Positions 32,813 to 41,530 are shown, numbered from the stretch's first letter. The stretch is DNA of 64,000 bases from Victivallis sp. Marseille-Q1083 (GCF_903645315.1 NZ_CAHJXL010000001.1:496001-560000); one strand, 5' to 3'. Numbers and translations are program-made. Notes: generated by a model from the letters alone, not told the origin.

Positions 32813-32848
32813 GATATCCTCCGTCCTGCTGCAAATTTGTTCAGAACA

Positions 32849-32891
32849 TCCTTGACGACAAAATACCGCCGCAAGTCGGTTTTGTCAAGGA
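32849..32891. promoter_or_regulatory. long inverted repeat in the divergent gap before mraZ
   Basis: TCCTT-GAC-GACAAAA pairs with TTTTGTC-AAGGA (3-nt bulge), with CCG/CGG pairing inside. There is no T-run on either side, so it is not a terminator. It could be a leader structure of the exported-protein gene or an operator. The rest of the 382-bp gap 32813-33194 holds the mraZ promoter and repeats; 32892-33107 shows nothing else clear. Confidence 0.4.
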
Positions 32892-33107
32892 TTCCGCCTT
32901 CCGGAAACGCCGGAAAACCATACCACGGCGACGCCGGCACCATCAGCTTTGCCGTCAAAAAAACAAACTTATAAGTATTACCAATAATTCAAATGCCGAC
33001 TGCCGGTGCTCTCCCTTGCTAAGTTCAGCTTTTTTCAATCGGTTGCCGTAAAAAATCGTTCCGGCTGGAAAAAGTTCGGAAAAATGCCGATTTGCCGGAG
33101 AAAAAAT

Positions 33108-33136
33108 TTGTAAAAAGGAATGAAATGTATTAAAAT
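33108..33136 (+). promoter_or_regulatory. mraZ/dcw promoter
   Basis: TTGTAA (33108-33113) and TAAAAT (33131-33136) are separated by 17 bp. The last base of the -10 box is the first base of the MraZ repeat array, so repressor and polymerase sites overlap. Confidence 0.65.
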
Positions 33137-33170
33137 AGGGAGAGATAGGGATAGTTAGGGGAAAATAGGG
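33136..33170 (+). repeat. four TAGGG repeats with 10-bp period, probable MraZ operator
   Basis: TAGGG occurs at 33136, 33146, 33156 and 33166, one per helical turn, immediately downstream of the -10 box. MraZ proteins are known to bind tandem TGGG-type boxes spaced 10 bp in dcw promoters, so this is a natural variant of the box. Confidence 0.75.
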
Positions 33171-33194
33171 ATTCCGAGGATTGCGAGCGAAATC

Positions 33195-33677
33195 ATGGAA
33201 GAGCTAATATTTTTTGGAGAAAAACAACATGCGCTGGATGCCCAGTGCCGTCTCTCCATTCCCGGCGAATGGCGGCGGCGTGAAGGCGAGACCAGGCTGA
33301 TTCTGATCCCGACGCCGGGCGAATCGCTGTTGCTCTTCCCGTTTGAATCGTTCCAGGATTTTCTGGTCAAAGCGCGGAGCATCTCGTTTTCCGACCCGGC
33401 CGCCCAGAAAGCGCTGGCCCGGCTTGGCGCCCGGTCGCGCGATTGCCGCTGCGACAAACAGGGGCGGATCAAACTGGAGCGGGAAATGCTCAACCGGATC
33501 GGCATTCAAACCCAGGTCTGTCTGATCGGCGCGGTGACCCATATCCGGCTCTGCGCGCCGGAAATCTGGGAAAAATTACAATACGAAGACGAAGAGAGCT
33601 GTTTCGCCGAATTGCAGAAAATCGGTGAAAACAATCCGGACCTGGCCCGGCTCTTCCAGGGGACGATCGGCCGATGA
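33195..33677 (+). CDS. mraZ: transcriptional regulator MraZ
   Basis: This 160-aa MraZ has two AbrB-like swapped-hairpin repeats: GEKQHALDAQCRLSIPGEWR near the N-terminus and DCRCDKQGRIKLEREML near residue 95. MraZ assembles into ring oligomers that bind tandem promoter boxes and repress the dcw operon. The box is present at 33136-33170. The ribosome site is weak (GAGGA 15 nt upstream, GCGAG nearer), perhaps to keep the repressor low. The stop overlaps the start of rsmH by 4 bp. Confidence 0.93.
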   Translation: MEELIFFGEKQHALDAQCRLSIPGEWRRREGETRLILIPTPGESLLLFPFESFQDFLVKARSISFSDPAAQKALARLGARSRDCRCDKQGRIKLEREMLNRIGIQTQVCLIGAVTHIRLCAPEIWEKLQYEDEESCFAELQKIGENNPDLARLFQGTIGR

Positions 33678-34642
33678 AATCCTATTGCCCCGACGATTAT
33701 GTCAATCCGGCCGAGCCGTGGCAGCACGTGCCGGTACTGCCGCGCGAGGTGGCCGACCTGCTGCATTTTGAAGGCGCGGCCCGAATCGTCGACGGAACGC
33801 TCGGCAACGGCGGGCACAGCGCGATTCTGCTGCAGGCAAATCCGCAACTGGAACTGCTGGGAATCGACCGCGACGGCGCGGCGCTGGGCAGAGCCGAAAA
33901 ACGGCTGGCTTTCGCCGCCGGCCGGGTGCAATTGCAGCGGGGCGCATTTTCGGAGCTCAAAGCAATCGCGGCAATGGCGGGCTGGCCGAACGCCGACGGC
34001 ATTCTGCTGGACATCGGGGTTTCGTCGCCGCAACTGGACGACGGCGGCCGGGGGTTTTCCTGGCGGAGCAACGGACCGCTGGATATGCGGATGGACAACC
34101 GGAGCGAATTGACGGCCAGCCGGATCGTCAATCGCTGGACAGAAGCGGAATTGGCCCGGATTTTCCGGGAATACGGCGAAGTCCGCAGCGCCGGCAAACT
34201 GGCGGCGCGCCTCGTCGAACGGCGGAATCGGCAACCGTTTGCCACCACTGGCGAACTGGCCGCTTTCGTCGAGGAGGTACTGGGGCGTTCGCGGCCGGGC
34301 GTGCTACCGACCCCGACGCTGGTGTTTCAGGCGTTGCGTATCGCCGTCAACGACGAATTGAATGAATTGGGCAAGGCGCTGGAAGCGGCGCTGGAATTGT
34401 TGCGGCCGGGCGGACGGCTGGTAGTGATCAGCTTTCACTCGCTGGAGGACCGGCTGGTCAAGAATTTTTTCCGGGAACGGGCCAGAGGCTGTATCTGTCC
34501 GCCGCAGTTGCCGGTGTGCGTTTGCGGCCACCGGCCGGAACTGAAACTGCTGACCCGTCATGTGGTGACGGTGGCGGAAGACGAATTGGCGGCCAACCGC
34601 CGGGCAGCGTCGGCCAAATTGCGGGCGGCGGAAAAATGTTGA
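33674..34642 (+). CDS. rsmH: 16S rRNA (cytosine(1402)-N4)-methyltransferase RsmH
   Basis: This 322-aa SAM-dependent methyltransferase (formerly MraW) acts on C1402 of 16S rRNA. Motifs: HVPVLPREVADLL, the SAM site IVDGTLGNGGHSAILL, GIDRDGAALGRAEKRL, DGILLDIGVSSPQLDDGGRGFSW, PLDMRMDN, PTLVFQALRIAVNDELNELGKAL and VISFHSLEDRLVKNFFRE. The length and complete motif set indicate a functional enzyme. It overlaps mraZ by 4 bp and is followed by ftsL after 46 bp, the common dcw order. Confidence 0.97.
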   Translation: MKSYCPDDYVNPAEPWQHVPVLPREVADLLHFEGAARIVDGTLGNGGHSAILLQANPQLELLGIDRDGAALGRAEKRLAFAAGRVQLQRGAFSELKAIAAMAGWPNADGILLDIGVSSPQLDDGGRGFSWRSNGPLDMRMDNRSELTASRIVNRWTEAELARIFREYGEVRSAGKLAARLVERRNRQPFATTGELAAFVEEVLGRSRPGVLPTPTLVFQALRIAVNDELNELGKALEAALELLRPGGRLVVISFHSLEDRLVKNFFRERARGCICPPQLPVCVCGHRPELKLLTRHVVTVAEDELAANRRAASAKLRAAEKC

Positions 34643-34688
34643 ATAAAATTTTGAACGGAAATCGGATCGATCAGGAGGCGGATGCGAT

Positions 34689-35114
34689 ATGAATATTCAA
34701 GCAAGAACGATACAGAGCCGGAAAAGCCGGCCGCGCGGCGGCGCGAAGGGTTCCCTCGCGGTAAAATTGTGGATGCTGTTCAACGTGATCCTGTTGCTGG
34801 GAGCGGCCTTTGTCATCGTCAACTACCGGATCGCCCTCAACCAGAAGATCGCCGACGTGCAGAAGGAAACCACGGCGCTGCAGAACAAACTGCACACGAC
34901 GGACCGGGAAATCGAAGCGTTGCGGATCAAACGGGAGAAATTGACCAGTTGGGACCAGATCCGTGCCCGGATCACCGCCTATCAACTGCCGCTGATCCAG
35001 CCGGAGCCCCATCAGGTGCAGCAGCTGGTGCTGCGCAATCCGACGCCTTATACGCCGGAACCGCAAATTCTGTTTCCGTCGCAGCCGCAGAATCGCTATG
35101 CCGTCGTTGAATAA
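34689..35114 (+). CDS. ftsL: FtsL-like septum protein
   Basis: This 141-aa bitopic protein has a basic N-terminus (RKSRPRGGAKGS), one TM helix at ~25-46 (VKLWMLFNVILLLGAAFVIV) and a periplasmic coiled coil (LNQKIADVQKETTALQNKLH, DREIEALRIKREKL), then a Pro-rich tail. Sequence conservation of FtsL is low, so the assignment rests on topology and on the position between rsmH and ftsI. FtsL would join FtsB and FtsQ in the divisome and activate septal wall synthesis. The ATG follows AGGAGG within normal distance. Confidence 0.75.
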   Translation: MNIQARTIQSRKSRPRGGAKGSLAVKLWMLFNVILLLGAAFVIVNYRIALNQKIADVQKETTALQNKLHTTDREIEALRIKREKLTSWDQIRARITAYQLPLIQPEPHQVQQLVLRNPTPYTPEPQILFPSQPQNRYAVVE

Positions 35115-35137
35115 TCAGAAACGGATTTGAGTTTCCC

Positions 35138-36940
35138 ATGGCGATACAGAGCAGCAACGAGGCGATTCGCGGCCGGATCAAGCTGGCGGTGCTTTGCTTT
35201 GTTCTATTGTTCGCCTTCCTGGCCTGGCATCTCTACGGCGTGCAGGTGGTCCGGCACGAGGAACTGTTCGAGAAAGCCAAACGGCAGTATACGACGGTCA
35301 AGACTTCCAAAACCAAGCGCGGCGAAATCTTCGACGCCTCCGGCAACCTGCTGGTCGGCAACACGCCGTGCGAAAATATTACCGTCGACCCGACGATCGT
35401 TCCGGCCAAACAGGAACAGGCGATGGCCGCCATGCTGGCCAATCACCTGAAGCTGGATTACCGGGAAGTGCTGCGCAAGCTGAATACGAAATTCCGCGAA
35501 GTCAAGGACGAAAAAACCGGACAAACGACCAAACGCGCCATCCGTTACGCGGTCATCGCCCGCAATGTGCCGCACGATGTCGCCTTGAAAATCCGCGAAG
35601 CGGACAAACGGCTGAACCTGACCGGCCTTTTCTTCGAAGAGACCTACATGCGCGAGTATCCGAAAAGCCGGCTGCTGTCCAACGTGCTCGGCTTCACCAA
35701 TATGGAACATGACAAGATCATCGCGGTCATGGGGGTCGAAAAATTCTACAACCAGGAAATGCAGGCCGTTTCCGGCAAGATCATCTACGAACGCGCCCTC
35801 GACGGCAATGTGCTGCCCTACGGCAACTCAACCGAAATCGCCGGACGCGACGGTTTGAACGTCTACCTGACGATTCACGAGCCGATCCAGGCTATCCTGG
35901 AGGAGGAACTCGATAAAGTCATGCAGGAGTGGAAGCCGAACGCCGCCTATGCGGTGATGGCCGATCCCAGGACCGGCAACATCATGGCGATGGCGCAGCG
36001 GCCGAGTTTCGACCCGAACGACCGCAGCAGCCTGAAACCGGAAGCCTACCGGATCCGGATCATCGAAGACACTTTCGAACCCGGTTCGGTGATGAAACCG
36101 CTGGCGATTTCCGGCGCGCTGGATTGCGGGCTGATCACGCCGGACACCATATTCGACTGCGAAAAAGGCCGCTGGGTTTATTTGAACCGTCCCCTCTCCG
36201 ACTCCTCCCGGCTCGGATTGGTGCCGGTCCGGGAGATCGTCAAAAAATCCAGCAATATCGGCACCGCCAAAATCGGGCTGATGATGGGCGAGGACCGGCT
36301 GAACGCCACGCTCCACCGCTTCGGCCTCGGGGAACGCACCGGGCTGCCGCTCAAACCGGAATCGACCGGAATTTTCGTCGACGCCAATCCGCGCCGCGAC
36401 AAACTGGCGGTCACCCGATACCCGATCGGTTACGGCGTCGGCGTCACGCCGGTGCAGATGGTCCGCGCTTATTGTGCGCTGGCCAACTACGGCAACCTGC
36501 GGGAACTGCGGCTGGTCGACCGGGTGGAAAATCCGGAAACCGGCGAAGTCATCCACAATCCGCTGCTGCAGCCGCGGGTGGTTTTCGACAACCCGAATAC
36601 CTGGCATCAGATCGTCGACATGATGGTCGGCGTCACCGCCAAAGACGGCACCGGCCGCCGGGCAGGCATTCCCGGTTACCGGGTCGCCGGCAAAAGCGGC
36701 ACCAGCCGGAAATTCGTCAACGGCCGTTATGATTCGGGAAAATATTACGCCTCATTCACCGGCTTCGTCCCGGCCGATGACGCCGCCTTCGTGCTGATGG
36801 TCGTCGTCGACGAACCGCACGGCTCCAGCTATTTCGGCGGCACGGTGTCGGCGCCGGTATTCAAAGCGATCGCCGAACGCACCCTGCGTTACCTGGACAT
36901 CAAGCCGGACCCGGCGCTGCTGGAAGAGACCAAGAAATAA
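35138..36940 (+). CDS. ftsI: septal transpeptidase, penicillin-binding protein FtsI (PBP3-like)
   Basis: This 600-aa class B penicillin-binding protein has a TM anchor at ~13-35 (LAVLCFVLLFAFLAWHLYGV), a pedestal domain and a C-terminal transpeptidase domain. Catalytic motifs are intact: Ser317-Val-Met-Lys320 (EPGSVMKP), Ser371-Ser-Asn373 and Lys519-Ser-Gly-Thr (GKSGTS). It cross-links septal peptidoglycan in the periplasm. It lies 23 bp after ftsL and 15 bp before the Mur ligase gene. It contrasts with the 838-aa protein at 59367-61883, whose matching motifs are destroyed. Being directly after ftsL favours FtsI over Spo/PBP2 type. Confidence 0.93.
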   Translation: MAIQSSNEAIRGRIKLAVLCFVLLFAFLAWHLYGVQVVRHEELFEKAKRQYTTVKTSKTKRGEIFDASGNLLVGNTPCENITVDPTIVPAKQEQAMAAMLANHLKLDYREVLRKLNTKFREVKDEKTGQTTKRAIRYAVIARNVPHDVALKIREADKRLNLTGLFFEETYMREYPKSRLLSNVLGFTNMEHDKIIAVMGVEKFYNQEMQAVSGKIIYERALDGNVLPYGNSTEIAGRDGLNVYLTIHEPIQAILEEELDKVMQEWKPNAAYAVMADPRTGNIMAMAQRPSFDPNDRSSLKPEAYRIRIIEDTFEPGSVMKPLAISGALDCGLITPDTIFDCEKGRWVYLNRPLSDSSRLGLVPVREIVKKSSNIGTAKIGLMMGEDRLNATLHRFGLGERTGLPLKPESTGIFVDANPRRDKLAVTRYPIGYGVGVTPVQMVRAYCALANYGNLRELRLVDRVENPETGEVIHNPLLQPRVVFDNPNTWHQIVDMMVGVTAKDGTGRRAGIPGYRVAGKSGTSRKFVNGRYDSGKYYASFTGFVPADDAAFVLMVVVDEPHGSSYFGGTVSAPVFKAIAERTLRYLDIKPDPALLEETKK

Positions 36941-36955
36941 AAGAGAGGGCAAGAG

Positions 36956-38380
36956 ATGAAATCTTCGGACCATTTGCATTTCATCGGCATCGGCGGCATC
37001 GGCATGAGCGGGGTAGCCCAGTTCTGCCGTTCGCTCGGCTGCCGGGTGACCGGCAGCGACCGCGACGCCGACAAACCGGAAAACCGGCATATCTTCGCCG
37101 CGCTGCGCCATCAGGGCATCCGCATCTACCCGCAGGACGGTTCTTTCCGGCGGGACGGCAAGCCGGACTGGCTGATTTATTCGACCGCGGTGGAGGAAGG
37201 CAATCCGGATTTCAAAGCGGACCCGACCATTCCGCGGCTGCACCGGGCCACGGCGCTGGCGGCAGCGCTGGAATTAAACGGCGATGTCTGCCAAATCGCC
37301 GTCAGCGGCAGTTGCGGCAAAACGACGGTGACGGCCTACCTGGCCGAAGCGCTGCGGCTGCTCGGACTGGATGCCGGCTGTTTGGACGGCGGGCTGGTCA
37401 AGGCCTTCCGCAACGACACCTATTGCGGCAACTTCCATCCCGGCAAAACCTTTTTCGTCTACGAAGCGGACGAAAGCGACAAAAGCCTGGTGGCCTTTTC
37501 GCCGGCTTTCGCCCTGGTGCTCAACATCGGCACCGACCATTACGACCGGGAGGAACTGATCCGGGTATTCGGCGAATTCCTGAAAAAAGTCGGGACCGGC
37601 GTCGTTTTGAGCCGGGAGGTTTACCAGGCGCTCGCGCCGGTATTGCCGCCGGCCTTGACGGTCAGCGTCTTCGATACGGCCATCCTGAACGAACCGCGGG
37701 AAAACGTGCCCCATTTCATTTCCAATTATCAAGCCGGCGACGGCGGCGCCGAAGCCGAATACGACGGCGCTTTCACCGTTCAGCTGCCGCAACCGGGTTT
37801 TCATACCGCCTTGAATCTGCTGGCCGCCGGACTGCTGCTGGAGCTGTTGAATATTCCGTTCCGCGACGCCGTAAAAACGTTAGCCCAAGTCCACGGCGTG
37901 GCCCGCCGTTTCGACTGCCGGGGCCGAACCGCCACGGGCGCTTTCGTCTATGACGACTATGCTCACAATCCCGAAAAAATCGCCTGCTGCATCCGGGCAG
38001 CGCAGGAAATGGCCGGCAACCACAGCGTCCGGGTCGCCTTTCAGCCGCACGGTTACCGGCCGCTGGGTTTCATGCGCGATGAAATTTTCGCCGAACTGCG
38101 GCAAACCCTGCGCCCCCGGGACCGTTTTGTGCTGCTGGAACCGTTTTATGCCGGCGGCACCAGCGCCTTTCGCCCGACCGCCGCCGAAGTGGTCGCCGAC
38201 TGGCAAAGCCGTCAGTTGGCCGGGGTCAGCGCCGCCGCCGACCGGCCGGCGGCGGAACGGATTTTATCGGACGGCTCGGCCGAAGGCGACGTGATCGTCG
38301 TCATGGGAGCGCGGGACAACTCGCTGACCGTCTGGGCAGACTCCCTGACCCAACAGCCGGCCGCCGGTTCGAAAAAATAA
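36956..38380 (+). CDS. murC: MurC-type Mur ligase, divergent
   Basis: This 474-aa Mur ligase starts with the UDP-binding HFIGIGGIGMSGVAQF block typical of MurC and Mpl. The ATP loop reads GSCGKTTV at residues 118-124 instead of the usual GTHGKTTT. The C-terminal block reads AFQPHGYRPLGFM where standard MurC has QPHRYSRT. The middle domain keeps YEADESD and LNIGTDHYDRE. MurC adds L-Ala to UDP-MurNAc in the cytoplasm; these changes leave open whether this protein does so or ligates a different amino acid or peptide. It is the last gene of a shortened dcw cluster with no murE, murF, mraY, murD, ftsW or murG. Gene symbol given by closest family. Confidence 0.75.
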   Translation: MKSSDHLHFIGIGGIGMSGVAQFCRSLGCRVTGSDRDADKPENRHIFAALRHQGIRIYPQDGSFRRDGKPDWLIYSTAVEEGNPDFKADPTIPRLHRATALAAALELNGDVCQIAVSGSCGKTTVTAYLAEALRLLGLDAGCLDGGLVKAFRNDTYCGNFHPGKTFFVYEADESDKSLVAFSPAFALVLNIGTDHYDREELIRVFGEFLKKVGTGVVLSREVYQALAPVLPPALTVSVFDTAILNEPRENVPHFISNYQAGDGGAEAEYDGAFTVQLPQPGFHTALNLLAAGLLLELLNIPFRDAVKTLAQVHGVARRFDCRGRTATGAFVYDDYAHNPEKIACCIRAAQEMAGNHSVRVAFQPHGYRPLGFMRDEIFAELRQTLRPRDRFVLLEPFYAGGTSAFRPTAAEVVADWQSRQLAGVSAAADRPAAERILSDGSAEGDVIVVMGARDNSLTVWADSLTQQPAAGSKK

Positions 38381-38512
38381 TTTCTCCCGCGGTTGCCTTC
38401 CGGGCCGGGAATCCGTCGACCGGAAAACGCCGGCCGGCACTCCGTCGGCGCGTTTCGGCCCGGTTTTCCGGAAAGATTTGCGGTAAAAACGCTTGAAAAA
38501 TCGCCTTTGGCA

Positions 38513-38541
38513 TTTACAGCGGTTCAAAGATGGTATATATT
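38513..38541 (+). promoter_or_regulatory. promoter of the Ser/Thr kinase gene
   Basis: TTTACA (38513-38518) and TATATT (38536-38541) are separated by 17 bp. The leader to the ATG at 38605 is ~58 nt. The 38381-38510 stretch contains GC-rich partial repeats but no clear terminator. Confidence 0.6.
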
Positions 38542-38604
38542 GCTTCATTATAGTGGAAAATCCGGCAGAAATTCAAATTAACGAAAAAGCAGCGATCGGT
38601 TACT

Positions 38605-40713
38605 ATGCGTTTTCAATGTCCAAAATGTAACGGAATTGTGGATGTCGACCCGACTCTGGCCGGCAGTCAGGTACAATGCGGACACTGCAACCAGGCAGTT
38701 TCGGTACCGTCTGACCGTTTGGCTCCGGGAGTTGTGGTCGGCGACTTCGTCATCAAGAAAGAACTGAGCCGGGGCGGCATGGGAATCGTCTTCCTTGCCC
38801 ACCAGATTTCACTCGACCGGCCGGCCGCTTTGAAAATTCTCAACGACGCCTATACCGACAATGAAGAGTTCGTCACCGGCCTGGTCCGGGAAGCGCGGGC
38901 CGCCGCCAAACTGAATCACCCCAATATCGTTCAGGCCTATGCGGTCGGCGAAGACGAAGGGTTGTTCTATTTCGCGATGGAATACATCGACGGCGAAACG
39001 ATGAAGAGCGTCCTCAAGCGGGAAAAAACCATCAAGCCGGAACGGGCCGCCGAAGTGATCGAGCAGATTGCCGAAGCGTTGAAATGCGCCTGGAACGAGC
39101 AGAAGCTGGTACACCACGACATCAAACCGGAAAATATCATGCTGACCAGTTCCGGCCAGGCCAAGCTGGCCGACCTCGGTTTGTCGCAGGTCGCCGGCGA
39201 GAGCACCGAAGACGACGATTCCGACGAAGTGATGGGAACGCCGCAGTACATCAGTCCGGAACAGTTGACCGGCGAACCGTCGGACAACCGCAGCGACCTT
39301 TACAGCCTCGGCGCCACCTTTTACCACCTGGTGACCGGCCGTTTCCCCTATGAAGGCGCCGAGATCACCGACATCACCCGGCAGCATGTCGAGGGCAACC
39401 TGACGCCTCCCAAGAAAATCAATCCGCTGCTGCCGGACGCCCTGGACCGCATCATCGTCAAAATGATGAAACGGCCTATCGACGAACGTTATCAGAGCGC
39501 GGAAGATTTGATCACCGATTTGAAACAATTTCTCGGCGGCAAGATGGCTCCCGGCGGCAATTTGGACCACGGTCTGCACGCCGGCGCCGCGCCGCTGGCC
39601 GGCGGCCTGCGTCAAGGCGGCATGCGGACCATCGAAGCGCCGGGCCACGCATCCGGCGAAGGACCGAAAATCAGCATGATCCAGCCGAAACCGGTGCAGC
39701 CGCCGATTCAGGATGAGGCGCCGGCCGAAGAAGCCGCCGGGGAACCGGAAGAGGCGCCGGCAATGCTCTCCGCTGAGACGGAGCAGCCGGCCGGTCCGCA
39801 TTTCACGCTGACGCCGGAAGAAGAACCGGTCCGCAAAAAATCGGCACTGCCGGCAGTCCTGCTGGTGTTGCTGCTGCTGGCCGTCCTCGGCGGCGGCGGT
39901 TTCTGGTTCTGGCAGCAGCAAAGCAAAAAACCGGCGGAACCGGCGGCCGCCCCTTCCCCGGAACCGGCGGAACCGGCCGTACCGGTGGTGGAACCGGTTG
40001 AAGAAACCGAGCCGGTCTCAAAATTCGCGCCGCCGGAACTGCCGGACGATCCGCAGGCCGCGACGGAGGAATACCGGAAGAACCTGACGCCGCGCTGGCG
40101 GAACCTGATCGCCAATATGATGCAGTTCGCCAGTGAGAACGATGCGGCGGGCGCCAAGGAAATGTTCCAGACCACCCTGGCCGAGCGGCCGAAACTGACG
40201 CCGGAAGGACTGAAGGAGGCGGCGACGTTCCGTGCTTCGGTTTCCGAATTGCAGAAAGCGTTCGACACCGGCTACCGGCTGACGATGCTGATCACCGACA
40301 GCGGCAGCGAACTGAAAGACACGCCGATCGAAATCGGCCGCGGCGAACTGGTCTACATCGAATCCATCGCCAACGGGGTCATGACGGTCCGGCACAACGA
40401 CGGCGCGTTGTCCCAGGAGGCGTTCCAGGCGATCCGGCCCGCTTATCAGGAAGGCTTTTTCAAACGGTTGGACAAACGGCTCCATATCGATTACTGTTAT
40501 TTCTTTTACCTGTTGTACCATGCCGAATTCAACGCCGATCTGACGAGGCTGCCGATGCCGGCGTTCTGGAAACGCCAATTGCCGACTTTCGAAGGCATTT
40601 ACTACCAGGAACGCTGGAAAAATGCCGACGAGACGGAAAAACAGCAGCTGCATCAGCAATACGGACGGCTGCGTTCCTTCGCGCAAGCCATCAACAGCAT
40701 ATCCTATCAGTGA
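38605..40713 (+). CDS. membrane Ser/Thr protein kinase with N-terminal zinc ribbon, 702 aa
   Basis: A four-Cys zinc ribbon (Cys5-x2-Cys8, Cys25-x2-Cys28) precedes a Hanks-type kinase domain at ~45-310. It has a Gly-rich loop LSRGGMGIVF, AALKIL with the ATP-binding Lys, a catalytic loop HHDIKPEN around Asp172 (HHD in place of HRD) and DLG in place of DFG. An acidic, Pro-rich linker leads to one TM helix at ~415-436 (AVLLVLLLLAVLGGGGF), and a ~250-residue outer domain of unknown fold follows. It probably relays a periplasmic or cell-wall signal by phosphorylation. It follows the dcw cluster, with its own promoter, and its stop overlaps or nearly overlaps the next gene. Confidence 0.88.
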   Translation: MRFQCPKCNGIVDVDPTLAGSQVQCGHCNQAVSVPSDRLAPGVVVGDFVIKKELSRGGMGIVFLAHQISLDRPAALKILNDAYTDNEEFVTGLVREARAAAKLNHPNIVQAYAVGEDEGLFYFAMEYIDGETMKSVLKREKTIKPERAAEVIEQIAEALKCAWNEQKLVHHDIKPENIMLTSSGQAKLADLGLSQVAGESTEDDDSDEVMGTPQYISPEQLTGEPSDNRSDLYSLGATFYHLVTGRFPYEGAEITDITRQHVEGNLTPPKKINPLLPDALDRIIVKMMKRPIDERYQSAEDLITDLKQFLGGKMAPGGNLDHGLHAGAAPLAGGLRQGGMRTIEAPGHASGEGPKISMIQPKPVQPPIQDEAPAEEAAGEPEEAPAMLSAETEQPAGPHFTLTPEEEPVRKKSALPAVLLVLLLLAVLGGGGFWFWQQQSKKPAEPAAAPSPEPAEPAVPVVEPVEETEPVSKFAPPELPDDPQAATEEYRKNLTPRWRNLIANMMQFASENDAAGAKEMFQTTLAERPKLTPEGLKEAATFRASVSELQKAFDTGYRLTMLITDSGSELKDTPIEIGRGELVYIESIANGVMTVRHNDGALSQEAFQAIRPAYQEGFFKRLDKRLHIDYCYFFYLLYHAEFNADLTRLPMPAFWKRQLPTFEGIYYQERWKNADETEKQQLHQQYGRLRSFAQAINSISYQ

Positions 40714-40715
40714 CC

Positions 40716-41528
40716 ATGAGAATTTTTCATTTTTCCGATCCGCACGCAGGAGGGCCCGCCGAAGATTGGCGGGCTTATTTCGATAAACGCTGGGTCGGCG
40801 TATTCAACTACCGGTTCCGCCGCCGGTTCCGGCATGACCTGGGCATGCTGCGCAATGCGGTCGACTACCTCATGGCCCACCGGGCGGATGTGGCGGTCTG
40901 CACCGGCGACTTGACCTCCACCGGCCAGCCGGGCGAATTCGCCCAGGTGCGGGAAATTCTCCGGCCGCTGCGCGACTCCGCCATCCCGATCATCTATCTG
41001 CCGGGCAATCACGACTGCTACGTCAAACGTCCCGCCTGCGTGGCGGCGATGACCGATATGGTGCATTGGCTGACGCGCGGCGATTACGAATTCGCCGCGC
41101 TGCCGCAGGTACGCACCATCGGCGGCTGCGATTTTCTGCTGCTCAACACCAGCCGGCCGTCCAATCTGCTGTGCTCCTGGGGATTCGTCAGCCGGGCGGA
41201 CAGTCGTTATATCGAGGAATTCTGCCGGACGCCGAAGCAGCGGCCCCGCATTCTGGTCGGCCATTATCCGTTGTACGAAGAGCACCCGTTTCTGCGCATC
41301 CGCCACCGGCTGTTCGGCCAGCGGAAGCTGCAAGAGCTGTTGGAAAACGGCGCCATCGACCTGGCCCTCTGCGGCCATGTCCACCGCCCCTATCGCCATT
41401 TGACGCCGAAAGGCTACGGCGAGAATTGCGCCGGCAGCGTGACGCTGAACGGTTCCATGACCCAGATCGACTGCGATCCGGCCGGCGGCCGGTTTCAATT
41501 TGAACAAATCCATCTCGTCCGGGCCTGA
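40716..41528 (+). CDS. calcineurin-like metallophosphoesterase
   Basis: This 270-aa protein has the complete dimetal site: FSDPHAGG (Asp-x-His), CTGDLTSTG, LPGNHDCY, VGHYPLYEEH and GHVHRPYRH. There is no signal peptide, so it is cytoplasmic. Possible substrates include cyclic nucleotides or phosphodiesters of the UDP-sugar type; the sequence does not decide. ATG 40716 is chosen. A GTG at 40710, overlapping the kinase stop codon, is a possible coupled start adding two residues. It sits between the kinase and potassium-uptake genes in one transcription direction, two bp before ktrB. Confidence 0.88.
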   Translation: MRIFHFSDPHAGGPAEDWRAYFDKRWVGVFNYRFRRRFRHDLGMLRNAVDYLMAHRADVAVCTGDLTSTGQPGEFAQVREILRPLRDSAIPIIYLPGNHDCYVKRPACVAAMTDMVHWLTRGDYEFAALPQVRTIGGCDFLLLNTSRPSNLLCSWGFVSRADSRYIEEFCRTPKQRPRILVGHYPLYEEHPFLRIRHRLFGQRKLQELLENGAIDLALCGHVHRPYRHLTPKGYGENCAGSVTLNGSMTQIDCDPAGGRFQFEQIHLVRA

Positions 41529-41530
41529 TC

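Noticed and set aside
33136-33170. TAGGG array as a microsatellite or CRISPR-like repeat
   Set aside because: Only four copies, spacing equal to one helical turn, and position on the mraZ promoter fit a regulator box much better.
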